From assembly GCA_900553595.1 (NCBI GenBank), contig USEC01000043.1, positions 1 to 14,737 on the forward strand: 14,737 bases of DNA. The letters run 5' to 3'. The notes below the pieces were generated by a model. The model searched no databases, was not told where the DNA came from, and saw nothing but the letters and a program-made list of their open reading frames with translations. The position numbers and the translations under genes were made by a program. Source of the DNA: an uncultured Prevotella sp. GTDB taxonomy: Bacteria > Bacteroidota > Bacteroidia > Bacteroidales > Bacteroidaceae. Positions 7,638-14,460 of the stretch are shown here, one piece after another. Each line of letters begins with the position of its first letter. Within the stretch, counting starts at the first letter, position 1.

Positions 7638-8960
7638 TCACTCCTTGCTTTCTTTGTTTTCTGTCGCCTGCGGCTTGTTCTCCTCCGTCTGCTTGGGCGC
7701 GTCCTGACGGTTGTGGCGTTTCGGTCCGCGCTGTTTCTGCTGCTTTTGCTGCCCCAGCTGTGGCTGCTTCTGCTGCTGTTCCTGCTTTGCCTGCGGCTTG
7801 TTCTGGTTCTGCTTGTCCTTCTGGCGGTTGTCCTTACGATTCTTGTTCTTCTTCTTTTTCGACTTGTCGAATCGGCTTATGTCGGCATCGGCAAGCAGGT
7901 CGATGGGTCGTTCGCTTTCGCTCACGTTGCCGTTCACTGCCAGCGATTCCGGTTTCTCGCCACGCTTGTTGAGCTCAATCACCTCTTTCGCACGCTCGTA
8001 TGATATTGTCTCGAGGTTGGCTGCCACACCCTTCTGTGTGGAATAGGTGATGAGTCCGGCGAGGATGTCGGTCTTGAAGAGGAAGTATTCGTTGTCCTGG
8101 GTGAAGAGAGTGATCTCCTTGCTCGGCATCTTGCGGCTTGCCTCCATGTAGTCGTCCACCTCGTAGTTGAGGCAGCACTTCAGTTTCGCGCACATTCCGG
8201 CAAGCTTCTGCGGATTGAGCGAGATGTCCTGCAGGCGTGCCGCATTGGTGCTTACGCTCACGAAGTTCTTCATCCATGTGGCGCAGCACAGTTCTCGTCC
8301 GCACGGACCTGTTCCGCCTATGCGTCCAGCCTCCTGCCTTGCGCCTATCTGCTTCATTTCGATGCGCACATGGAAAGTGTCGGCAAGCACCTTGATGAGC
8401 TGTCGGAAATCCACACGCTCGTCGGCGATGTAATAGAATATGGCCTTGTTGCCGTCGCCCTGGTATTCCACATCGCCTATTTTCATCTGTAATCCGAGAC
8501 CCTTTGCTATCTCGCGGCTCTGTATCATGGTGTCGTGTTCGCGGGCTTTCGCCTCGTGGTACTTGTCCATATCCACTGCCTTTGCGATGCGATAGATGCG
8601 CTTTATCTCGTCAGCCGACTTGAGGTTGGCTTTCTTTATTTGCAGTTTCACGAGTCGTCCGGTGAGTGTCACCACTCCGATGTCGTGTCCCGGACTTGCT
8701 TCCACTGCCACAATGTCGCCTTTTTTCAGCTCGATATTGTTCACATTGTGGTAATATCCCTTTCTTGTGTTCTTGAATTGCACTTCCACAAGGTCGGTGT
8801 CCTCTTCGTTTCCGGGTACATCGTGCAGCCAGTCGTAGGTGTTGTGCTGCTTGTCCTGCCGTCCGCAAGCGCAGTGACACAGTCCGCGGTCGGTGTCGCG
8901 GGATATTTTGAATTTCATGTCTTTGAAGTCTTTCATAAACTTTGTATGTTGTGATTGCAT
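7638..8960 (-). CDS. ricT: RicT-like PSP1-domain protein with long K/Q-rich tail
   Basis: The 440-residue protein matches the PSP1/RicT (YaaT) family. Conserved Cys groups are GLCHCACGRQDK (Cys28, 30, 32), GPCGRELCCATW (Cys220, 225, 226) and GMCAKLKCCLNYE (Cys257, 262, 263). In Bacillus the RicA-RicF-RicT complex binds Fe-S clusters and affects RNA processing through RNase Y; in Bacteroidetes the partners and role are not defined. After about residue 364 comes a low-complexity tail rich in Lys, Gln, Asn and Arg that is absent from typical RicT and looks suited to nucleic-acid binding, which is inference. In-frame Met9 (8936) and Met15 (8918) are alternative starts; most homologues begin close to the DRGLCHC segment, so the true start may be one of these. 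It lies 31 bp after holB. Confidence 0.88.
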   Translation of the reverse strand: MQSQHTKFMKDFKDMKFKISRDTDRGLCHCACGRQDKQHNTYDWLHDVPGNEEDTDLVEVQFKNTRKGYYHNVNNIELKKGDIVAVEASPGHDIGVVTLTGRLVKLQIKKANLKSADEIKRIYRIAKAVDMDKYHEAKAREHDTMIQSREIAKGLGLQMKIGDVEYQGDGNKAIFYYIADERVDFRQLIKVLADTFHVRIEMKQIGARQEAGRIGGTGPCGRELCCATWMKNFVSVSTNAARLQDISLNPQKLAGMCAKLKCCLNYEVDDYMEASRKMPSKEITLFTQDNEYFLFKTDILAGLITYSTQKGVAANLETISYERAKEVIELNKRGEKPESLAVNGNVSESERPIDLLADADISRFDKSKKKKNKNRKDNRQKDKQNQNKPQAKQEQQQKQPQLGQQKQQKQRGPKRHNRQDAPKQTEENKPQATENKESKE

Positions 8961-8991
8961 AACGCCTGACGCGCGGCTGCGTGCCGTTGTG

Positions 8992-10092
8992 TCAGTGTTT
9001 GCGTTGTATAAGAATAATCGTTCTCAGTGCAAGGTCGTAGAACACTATCTTGGCGTTGGCGTTCTGTGCAATGTCGCGCAGTGCCTTTTCGGTGATTTCC
9101 GCCAGTTCCATGATGTTGTTCTCGTTGATGAATGGTGCGAAGTTGTTCAGGAACGCCTCCTCATCGGCTGTGAGATAGTTGAGTTCGGGCTGCCGGAAGT
9201 TATAGACGAAGCTCTCCCGGAGCATGTGTCCGAAGTAGGCGAGCAGCCGTTTCTGCTTCTCCCTGCCGAGTGCGGCGATGCTGTCGCTCCACTTTTTCAG
9301 CTCTTTCACCTGCTTCATGTAAGCCTGTCGCATGAGCAGCGTGAAGAGGTCGAAGAAGATGCGGTTCTCGTTGCCCACGTTGAGGGCTTCGAGTGCCGCT
9401 GTCCAGCTGCCGTTGGCGATGCGTGCCAGACGGTGCGCCTGGTCGGGTTCTATGCCGCGCAGTGTGGTGAGGGCGTTCTCTATGTCGGCCTCGGCAATGC
9501 GTTTGAAGTCGATGCGCTGCGTGCGGCTGCGTATCGTTTCAAGCAGTTTCTCCGGCTCTTCGCTCACCATTATGAAGACAGTCTCCGTCGGTGGCTCTTC
9601 GAGGAGTTTGAGTAGTTTGTTGGCACTTGTGAGGTTCATGCGTTCGGGCAGCCATATTATGCTCACCTTGTAGCCTCCCTGACTCGACTTCATGCTGAGT
9701 TTGCGTGCCAGGGCGTCGCTTTCCGCGCCGGTGATGATGGCCTGCTGGCTCTCGGCTCCCATTGCGTCGAGCCACTGCTCTATGGTGAAGTAGGGTCCCG
9801 ATGCGAGCATTTCGCGCCATTCGCGTGCGAAGTCGTCGCTCACGGGCTGGTGTTCCTTGCCCATCGACGCCGTCTTGATGGTGGGGAAAGTGAACATGAG
9901 GTCGGGGTGGCCCCAGTTCTTCAGCAGACGGCTGTTGCCAAGAAGGTGTGATGCGAAAGCCAGGGCGAGAGCCATCTTTCCGCAGCCTTGTGGTCCGCAG
10001 AAGAGCATGGCGTGCGGCACTCGCCCCTCGTCGGTGAGTGCGAGCAGCCGTTTCTGCGCGTCTTCCTGTCCTATAACTTCGCTGAATGTCAT
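8992..10092 (-). CDS. holB: DNA polymerase III delta' subunit (clamp loader)
   Basis: The 366-residue AAA+ protein starts with the family opening FSEVIGQEDAQKRL. It has a Walker A motif GPQGCGKM (33-40), the SANKLLKLLEEPP signature (156-168) and a sensor/SRC-type motif SRTQRI (189-194). The Walker B region ends in LPERM (148-152) where active clamp loaders have D-E, which fits the non-hydrolysing delta' role. The zinc-binding Cys cluster of E. coli delta' is missing; the equivalent segment reads HLLGNSRLLKNWGHPD. Delta' works with delta and DnaX to load the beta clamp during replication. It sits 27 bp after metF and 31 bp before ricT, in one probable transcription unit. Confidence 0.92.
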   Translation of the reverse strand: MTFSEVIGQEDAQKRLLALTDEGRVPHAMLFCGPQGCGKMALALAFASHLLGNSRLLKNWGHPDLMFTFPTIKTASMGKEHQPVSDDFAREWREMLASGPYFTIEQWLDAMGAESQQAIITGAESDALARKLSMKSSQGGYKVSIIWLPERMNLTSANKLLKLLEEPPTETVFIMVSEEPEKLLETIRSRTQRIDFKRIAEADIENALTTLRGIEPDQAHRLARIANGSWTAALEALNVGNENRIFFDLFTLLMRQAYMKQVKELKKWSDSIAALGREKQKRLLAYFGHMLRESFVYNFRQPELNYLTADEEAFLNNFAPFINENNIMELAEITEKALRDIAQNANAKIVFYDLALRTIILIQRKH

Positions 10093-10119
10093 ACGATATG
10101 GTGTTTTGGGTGATTGCCT

Positions 10120-11076
10120 TTACAGCAGCCGTCTTGCCACTTCCTTCACCGACTCCACTGCCGAGACGGTGTAAAAGTGTATGTTGTTGAATCCGGCGTC
10201 GTAGAGTTGGCGGCACTGTTGTGTGCTCCATTCTATGCCGAGTGCGCGTGCGTCGTCGTCGGTCTTGCATTTCACGGCTTCGGTGGCGAGCTCCTGCGGC
10301 AGGTCGCAATGGAATGTCCGCGGCACTACGGAGAGCTGGCTGAGCTTGGCAAACGGCTTGATGCCGGGGATGATGGGCATCGTTATGCCCATGCTGCGTG
10401 CCTTATCGACGAAGCTGAAGAACTTCTCGTTGTCGTAGAAGAGCTGTGTCACGGCATACTGTGCGCCCATGTCCTGCTTCATCTTGAGGAATTCCATGTC
10501 CATCTGCATGTTGGGTGCCTCCTCATGCTTCTCAGGATAGGCTGCCACGGCGTAGGAGAACTTCGGCCCGGGGTTCTTTATCGGCGTGCCGTCGTTGAAG
10601 AATCCGTCGTTGAAGCGGTTCACCTGCGCTATGAGGTCGGTGGTGTGTGCGTGTCCGCCGGGCGTAGGTATGAACATGCTGTCCTCTTTGGCTTTGTCGC
10701 CACGGAGCAGCAACACGTTCTCGATGCCGAGAAACTGCAGGTCGATGAGTTCGTATTCGATGCTCTCTTTCGTCGCTCCGCTGCAAATGATGTGCGGTAT
10801 CACGGGTATTCCGAACTTGTTCTGTATGGCGGCTGCTATCGCCACCGTACCCGGACGGCGGCGTATGCGCTGCCGCTGGAACTGTCCGTTTTCGAGTTCC
10901 TTGTACACGAACTCGCTGTGGTGCGTCGTTATGTTTATGTAGCTTGGGTTGAATTCCCTTAATGCTTCTATTGTCCTGAACAGTCGTTCGGTGCCTGTTC
11001 CTTTCAGAGGCGGCAGCACCTCGAACGAGAAATGACGCTCGGTGTTGTTCTTATGCAGAATGTCGGTGATGTTCAT
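10120..11076 (-). CDS. metF: Methylenetetrahydrofolate reductase
   Basis: The 318-residue protein reduces 5,10-methylene-THF to 5-methyl-THF, the methyl donor for methionine synthesis, using FAD. Visible family features are the N-terminal HFSFEVLPPLKGTG (15-28, where the Glu is the conserved catalytic acid), INITTHHSE (48-55), LLLRGD (122-127), TQLFYD (210-215) and the PIIPGIKP stretch (235-241). The length matches bacterial MetF. The ATG at 11076 (MNITDIL) was chosen; an open frame continues upstream to 11208, but that part is not MetF-like and starts at the predicted transcription start. It heads the metF-holB-ricT-gldH series. The 134-base leader suggests post-transcriptional control. Confidence 0.94.
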   Translation of the reverse strand: MNITDILHKNNTERHFSFEVLPPLKGTGTERLFRTIEALREFNPSYINITTHHSEFVYKELENGQFQRQRIRRRPGTVAIAAAIQNKFGIPVIPHIICSGATKESIEYELIDLQFLGIENVLLLRGDKAKEDSMFIPTPGGHAHTTDLIAQVNRFNDGFFNDGTPIKNPGPKFSYAVAAYPEKHEEAPNMQMDMEFLKMKQDMGAQYAVTQLFYDNEKFFSFVDKARSMGITMPIIPGIKPFAKLSQLSVVPRTFHCDLPQELATEAVKCKTDDDARALGIEWSTQQCRQLYDAGFNNIHFYTVSAVESVKEVARRLL

Positions 11077-11210
11077 CTGTCGTTTTCTTCTGTTGTGTTC
11101 TTCTGTTTTTCCATACGCCGGATTGCGGTCAAGAGCCTGATGCCCGTCGGGTGCTTTCCGTGAACGGGCGGAACTTGAAACCGTTATGCGTTGGTTGCCA
11201 TGCGGCACTA
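11077..11210 (-). promoter_or_regulatory. Long foldable 5' leader of metF
   Basis: Between the predicted transcription start and the metF ATG lie about 134 bases. On the RNA strand a hairpin UGCC-GCAU-GGCA is followed by a larger stem-loop. In that stem CGGU and CAAG (UU bulge between) pair with CUUG and ACCG, and inside it GCCCGU pairs with ACGGGC. A later CGGCGU can pair with the 5' GUGCCG, closing the whole domain or competing with the first hairpin. An A-rich single-stranded tail leads to the start codon. The GGCAACC at the first hairpin recalls the S-box core, but the remaining S-box elements are not present. A riboswitch or other cis-regulatory RNA for methionine/folate control is plausible but unproven. 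Confidence 0.45.
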
Positions 11211-11216
11211 TCTGTG

Positions 11217-11243
11217 CAAAGTTACGAAAAAAATGGCTAACAA
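11217..11243 (-). promoter_or_regulatory. Bacteroidetes-type promoter of metF
   Basis: On the minus strand TAACTTTG (11224 down to 11217) matches the TAnnTTTG -7 consensus exactly. A TTG at 11243-11241 lies 16 bases upstream, slightly short of the usual -33 spacing. Transcription would start near 11210. It is the same box sequence as in front of purH. Confidence 0.65.
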
Positions 11244-11332
11244 TTTCGTTTTTTCACCTATTTATTAATGTTGGCGTTCGGTAAAAACTTTCATCCACGG
11301 GTTCCGCGTATGTCGTCGTACCCACAGCTGCG

Positions 11333-11350
11333 CTGCAAGGCGGCTTGCAG
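11333..11350. other. Perfect hairpin in the metF upstream gap
   Basis: CTGCAAG (11333-11339) and CTTGCAG (11344-11350) form a 7-bp stem around GCGG. No T-run follows on either strand. It lies in the 507-bp gap 11245-11751, which has no convincing gene. Confidence 0.4.
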
Positions 11351-11394
11351 TGGACTTCGTATAGAGGTGATGGCGTGTCAAAACTGAAGTTGTT

Positions 11395-11520
11395 GGAAGT
11401 TAGGCTTCGCCGGAAGTTAAAGGCAGATAACGGACAATAGCATAACTCATTGAAGGACAATGGGCAATAGCAGAACCCATTGATTCCATCCGCCAAGGCG
11501 GATTAACTTCCGATAACTTC
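11395..11520. repeat. Cluster of short direct and inverted intergenic repeats
   Basis: GGAAGTTA occurs twice (11395-11402 and 11412-11419), flanking GGCTTCGCC. Its complement TTAACTTCC occurs at 11503-11511, followed by TAACTTC at 11514-11520. Between them are two 22-base units, 11432-11453 and 11462-11483, identical at 19 positions and offset by 30 bp; the common core is CAATAGCA. A palindrome ATCCGCC-AA-GGCGGAT lies at 11488-11503. The pattern looks like the small intergenic repeats that are scattered in Prevotella-type genomes, but copy number cannot be judged from one window. Confidence 0.6.
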
Positions 11521-11547
11521 TACTGACTCCCGTTTTGCCACACCTTC

Positions 11548-11750
11548 TTTAACCCAAATCGGTCATTAGATCGAAACAAGCGTATTATAAGAGAATTTGT
11601 CTTTCTTTTCCACCCTTCTCCGTCTTTGTTTCGTCATCTTGCCGCCGTCCGCGTTTCGCCATAGCCCGCTATGGCTTCAACACGAACGTTGCAATCTGCT
11701 CGAAACAAAGACGAAGCTGAGTGAAAATCTAATGAACGATTTGGGTTAAA
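11548..11750. repeat. 203-bp element with 24-bp inverted ends (MITE-like or large hairpin)
   Basis: The ends 11548-11571 and 11727-11750 are inverted repeats of 24 bp with one mismatch; the outermost part is TTTAACCCAAATCG. A second pair lies inside: CGTCTTTGTTTCG (11621-11633) and its exact complement (11701-11713). A third, central hairpin is GCCATAG-CCCG-CTATGGC (11658-11675). It contains no transposase. TTAA occurs at both tips and could be part of a target duplication or of the repeat itself. The right tip stands one base from the stop codon of the neighbouring maturase gene, so it may also form the 3' end of the RiPP transcript. A small non-autonomous mobile element is my preferred reading. 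Confidence 0.6.
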
Positions 11751-11751
11751 T

Positions 11752-12720
11752 TCACCAATCGCTTCTTTTCTCAAACGGGTCAAGATAATCTATTTCCTTT
11801 ATCTCTTCCTTGTTCGGCAGGAACGTGTCATGCCTGCGTATAGCCGCCAATAGCTCACGACTTGCATTCCGCTCCAAATGAGCCACAACACATTGTTCAT
11901 GACTCGGAGTATTCACTTCGAGCGTAGCCACGCGATTGAGCCACACACAACGCCGGCACTGCCATGCGTCACAATTACGGCATATCGGCGCATGGTCGAT
12001 ACGGTAGAGTTGCTGATTCTTTATGTCAAGGCCGTGTTCAAGGTCGCCCACAGCGTAGCCGTTGGCAGACTGATAGAATGCCGGACATACATAGAAGCGG
12101 CCATCAGGAGCAAGCGTTATTGTCGTTTCACCGGCACCACAGTTGTTCATTTGGTCGAGCAGCATCCGGTCGGTAAGCAGATTCAATTGCGGCGACCTGC
12201 CTGAGACATAAAGCCGTTCCACCTCTTCCGAAAGCTTGCCAAGCAATGATTTATACGATTCAAAATCGTCTTCGGTGAATGTCCGGACATCTGTAATGAC
12301 AACATTCAAGCGTGTCACCTTGCCAAGCATCGCCACCAAGGCGTCGCATCCGGCAAACAGATGTGCCTTGTCCGTACGCACAACGTATGCCGTATCGTTT
12401 CTGAACCGACAGCCACTGGCTTCCGCCAGCGTGTTGAACACAACGACATCCGACCCACAAGGAGCAGAGCCGCATCCGCCGCCACTTACACCAAAAGGCC
12501 TTATGTCCGTATGGTCGATGGAATCTATCACCTCCAGATACTCTTCAGGCAGCGCATACTCCGGATATACAAACTGTATGTTCAGATTCTCCTTCATCGC
12601 ATAACGTATGCCATCCTTCAATATCAGCAACGGCATCGGCCTTCGCACGGTCTTGCCATTGGCGTAATGACAGAACGATGTGGATGTGTCATCCAATAAA
12701 ATCACAATGTACTTTATCAT
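11752..12720 (-). CDS. CXXX-repeat peptide maturase (SPASM-like, no radical SAM motif)
   Basis: The 322-residue protein starts MIKYIVILLDDTSTSFCHY, which I recognise as the CXXX-repeat peptide maturase family of the CXXX-repeat RiPP system. It lacks the CxxxCxxC motif of radical SAM enzymes. Its C-terminal half does look like a SPASM auxiliary-cluster domain: Cys194 (CGAGETTITLAPDG), Cys212 (FYVCPAF), then Cys247, 250, 255, 258 and Cys277. A Gly/Cys-rich stretch GVSGGGCGSAPCG occurs at 77-89. It may recognise the precursor, act as a partner of the radical SAM enzyme, or catalyse a second step; the function is not known. The ATG at 12720 is 7 bp after the stop of the radical SAM gene. A longer open frame to 12948 overlaps that gene and was rejected. 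The stop is followed within one base by the inverted-repeat element. Confidence 0.82.
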   Translation of the reverse strand: MIKYIVILLDDTSTSFCHYANGKTVRRPMPLLILKDGIRYAMKENLNIQFVYPEYALPEEYLEVIDSIDHTDIRPFGVSGGGCGSAPCGSDVVVFNTLAEASGCRFRNDTAYVVRTDKAHLFAGCDALVAMLGKVTRLNVVITDVRTFTEDDFESYKSLLGKLSEEVERLYVSGRSPQLNLLTDRMLLDQMNNCGAGETTITLAPDGRFYVCPAFYQSANGYAVGDLEHGLDIKNQQLYRIDHAPICRNCDAWQCRRCVWLNRVATLEVNTPSHEQCVVAHLERNASRELLAAIRRHDTFLPNKEEIKEIDYLDPFEKRSDW

Positions 12721-12727
12721 ATCGGCT

Positions 12728-13975
12728 TTAACATTTAGGTGCGTTCGACTTAGGTTTGTTGTTTTCAAAGGCTTCACGCTCACCCTCCTTTTCGAGTTTG
12801 CGATAGAGTTTGTTCCAATAATAGTTATTGGCACGCACGCGAGCCTTGTGCATCTTGCATATTGCCATGCTGCGCTGATAGATGGTTGGCGTATCGGCAG
12901 CATCGTAGTTTTCGCCCTGACACCATGCGCACCCACTCGCCACCTCACAGTCTATACATTCCTGCTTCGATTGCGTGCAGCGGTCGAGCGCAAGGAACGG
13001 GCGAAGCTTGTTCTTGTCTATGCCGTCGTGAACATTACCTATAATCAACGCATCCTTTGAACGCAATGAGTATTTGGCAAAACGGGTGCATGGGTAGAAG
13101 TTTCCTTCTGCATCAACCGCAAGCATACGACCTGCACCACACCAGTTCTGATTGTCCCGTTGGCAGTCCATAGGTTTTCCCATAAACTCCGTAAAGAACG
13201 AACAAGCATAATCCTTGTAATAGCCACCATCGATGATGGCATCGGCAAGTTCAATAAGCTGCTCCTCAAAAAGTATATCGTCGCCCTCTTTCCACACATC
13301 CTCAAACACGCAGTTGATGTTTACTTCGTGTATGCCAAGTGAATAGAGATGAAGTACACTCTCCTTAATATAAGGAATGTCTGCACTGCTTATCGTAACC
13401 TTTGTGCCTGCTCCTGGGAACTGCTTCTGCCAAAGCGGAATGTTCTTTACCACATCATCATACGAACCGTGTTCGTCTTCGGGTTTCGGAGCAATACCCT
13501 GCTCCATTTCCGCTGTCTTCCAAATACGGTTTAGGTCGTGCTTGCGCTTTGTTCCATCAATGGTTATACCAATAGACAAATGGGTCGCATTCTTTTTTAT
13601 GAAACTCTGGACTTTCTCAGAATTGTAATTGATTCCATTAGTAGAGAAATTAAACCTATAACTATCGAACCATGGATGACGCAGTCGGAACATCTCTGTT
13701 TTAATATAATCACATACTTTGTCAATAAGGTCTATCTCGAGAAAAGGTTCTCCACCTATGAAATCCCAAACCACAGCCTCTTCATTGAAGAAGCTGCGGT
13801 TATTAAGTATATAATCAATCGCTTTCTTGGCAACATCCCACGACATTCTTTCTTTTGCATTTTTACCAACAAGATAGCAATACTTACATGCAAGCTGACA
13901 ATCTTTGGTAACAATAAATGTAATGCTCTTATAAGAACGTTCCCAATCAGGACTGACTTCCTTTATTATGCTCAT
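12728..13975 (-). CDS. Radical SAM/SPASM peptide maturase for the CXXX-repeat precursor
   Basis: The 415-residue protein has the radical SAM cluster motif CQLACKYC (Cys26, 30, 33), which binds the SAM-cleaving [4Fe-4S] cluster, and a GGEP motif at 74-77. Its C-terminal SPASM domain has Cys271, 279 (CGAG), 296 (FYPCTRFA), 333, 340, 343, 349, 352 and 373, enough for two auxiliary clusters. This architecture is that of RiPP maturases such as the sactipeptide and ranthipeptide enzymes. Twenty bases separate it from the CXXX precursor upstream, which makes that peptide the likely substrate. The reaction (thioether crosslink, epimerisation or other) cannot be read from sequence. The 5' half is visibly more AT-rich than the mre and metF genes, which may point to acquisition by transfer. 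Confidence 0.9.
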   Translation of the reverse strand: MSIIKEVSPDWERSYKSITFIVTKDCQLACKYCYLVGKNAKERMSWDVAKKAIDYILNNRSFFNEEAVVWDFIGGEPFLEIDLIDKVCDYIKTEMFRLRHPWFDSYRFNFSTNGINYNSEKVQSFIKKNATHLSIGITIDGTKRKHDLNRIWKTAEMEQGIAPKPEDEHGSYDDVVKNIPLWQKQFPGAGTKVTISSADIPYIKESVLHLYSLGIHEVNINCVFEDVWKEGDDILFEEQLIELADAIIDGGYYKDYACSFFTEFMGKPMDCQRDNQNWCGAGRMLAVDAEGNFYPCTRFAKYSLRSKDALIIGNVHDGIDKNKLRPFLALDRCTQSKQECIDCEVASGCAWCQGENYDAADTPTIYQRSMAICKMHKARVRANNYYWNKLYRKLEKEGEREAFENNKPKSNAPKC

Positions 13976-13995
13976 CTATAGAACTTTACACAACA

Positions 13996-14460
13996 TTAAT
14001 CTGGATCAATGGCACTACCGTGAGAACATGACTTTGCACATGATGCGCTACAACCCTTTATGCAACCTCCCATACAAGCACTCTGACAGACTCTGCATGT
14101 CTTGTCAAGCCTACTGCCGGTCTTACAACTTCCAGAACAACCGCTGGAACAATCGTTGTCACAAGAGCCATAGCAACCTGACGAACATGTCTTTCCACAA
14201 CGATAAGAGCATCCATTTGCACATCCTGTACAAGAATTGCTACCAGAGCCACCGCCACTGGAACCACCACTGCTGGAACCACCGCTGCCAGAGTCGTCAT
14301 TATCATAATCATCATCGCCGTCATATTCATCGTCGTCTTTGCTGCACGACATAAATGAAGGACCGACAACAACCATTCCCAAAATAGGCAATGCGCCCTT
14401 AGCGGCTTTTTTGAAGAAATCTCTACGCGACTGGAGTTCTTCGTTCTTCTTTTTTTCCAT
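13996..14460 (-). CDS. CXXX-repeat RiPP precursor with Tat signal and lipoprotein-like anchor
   Basis: The 154-residue protein has four parts. First, a Tat signal SRRDFFK (11-17) with hydrophobic stretch 19-37. Second, a possible lipobox FMSC with Cys39, followed by SKDDDE, which resembles the Bacteroidetes surface-lipoprotein export signal (C-x-K-acidic-acidic). Third, an acidic (42-56) and Gly/Ser (57-76) linker. Fourth, a Cys array in two blocks: Cys77-x2-Cys80, then a Cys at every fourth residue to Cys112; after the spacer KTGSRLDKT (113-121), Cys122-x2-Cys125, then every fourth to Cys145. There are 17 Cys in the array. The short residues between them are mostly Gly, Ser, Ala and Lys. It is first in the operon with the two maturases. 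The lipobox is non-ideal (Met at -2), so lipidation is less certain than Tat export. The tail SHGSAIDPD ends the protein. Confidence 0.88.
   Translation of the reverse strand: MEKKKNEELQSRRDFFKKAAKGALPILGMVVVGPSFMSCSKDDDEYDGDDDYDNDDSGSGGSSSGGSSGGGSGSNSCTGCANGCSYRCGKTCSSGCYGSCDNDCSSGCSGSCKTGSRLDKTCRVCQSACMGGCIKGCSASCAKSCSHGSAIDPD

Noticed and set aside
10114..10962. 282-residue open frame on the plus strand across metF
   Set aside because: It is antisense to metF, which has full family motifs; the translation has no recognisable domain.
11077..11210. S-box (SAM-I) riboswitch in front of metF
   Set aside because: Only GGCAACC is reminiscent; the flanking helices and the second conserved core strand of the S-box are not found. 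Kept only as an unassigned structured leader.
11432..11483. CRISPR array
   Set aside because: Only two imperfect units with an 8-bp gap, no regular spacers and no cas genes.
11254..11496. 80-residue open frame on the minus strand in the metF upstream gap
   Set aside because: It is made of the intergenic repeats, which gives an internal repeat C-Y-C-P-L-S, and lacks any domain or start context.
12721..12948. N-terminal extension of the CXXX maturase
   Set aside because: The open frame continues to 12948 but overlaps the radical SAM gene in a different frame; the family-like N-terminus MIKYIVILLDD begins at 12720, 7 bp after the upstream stop.
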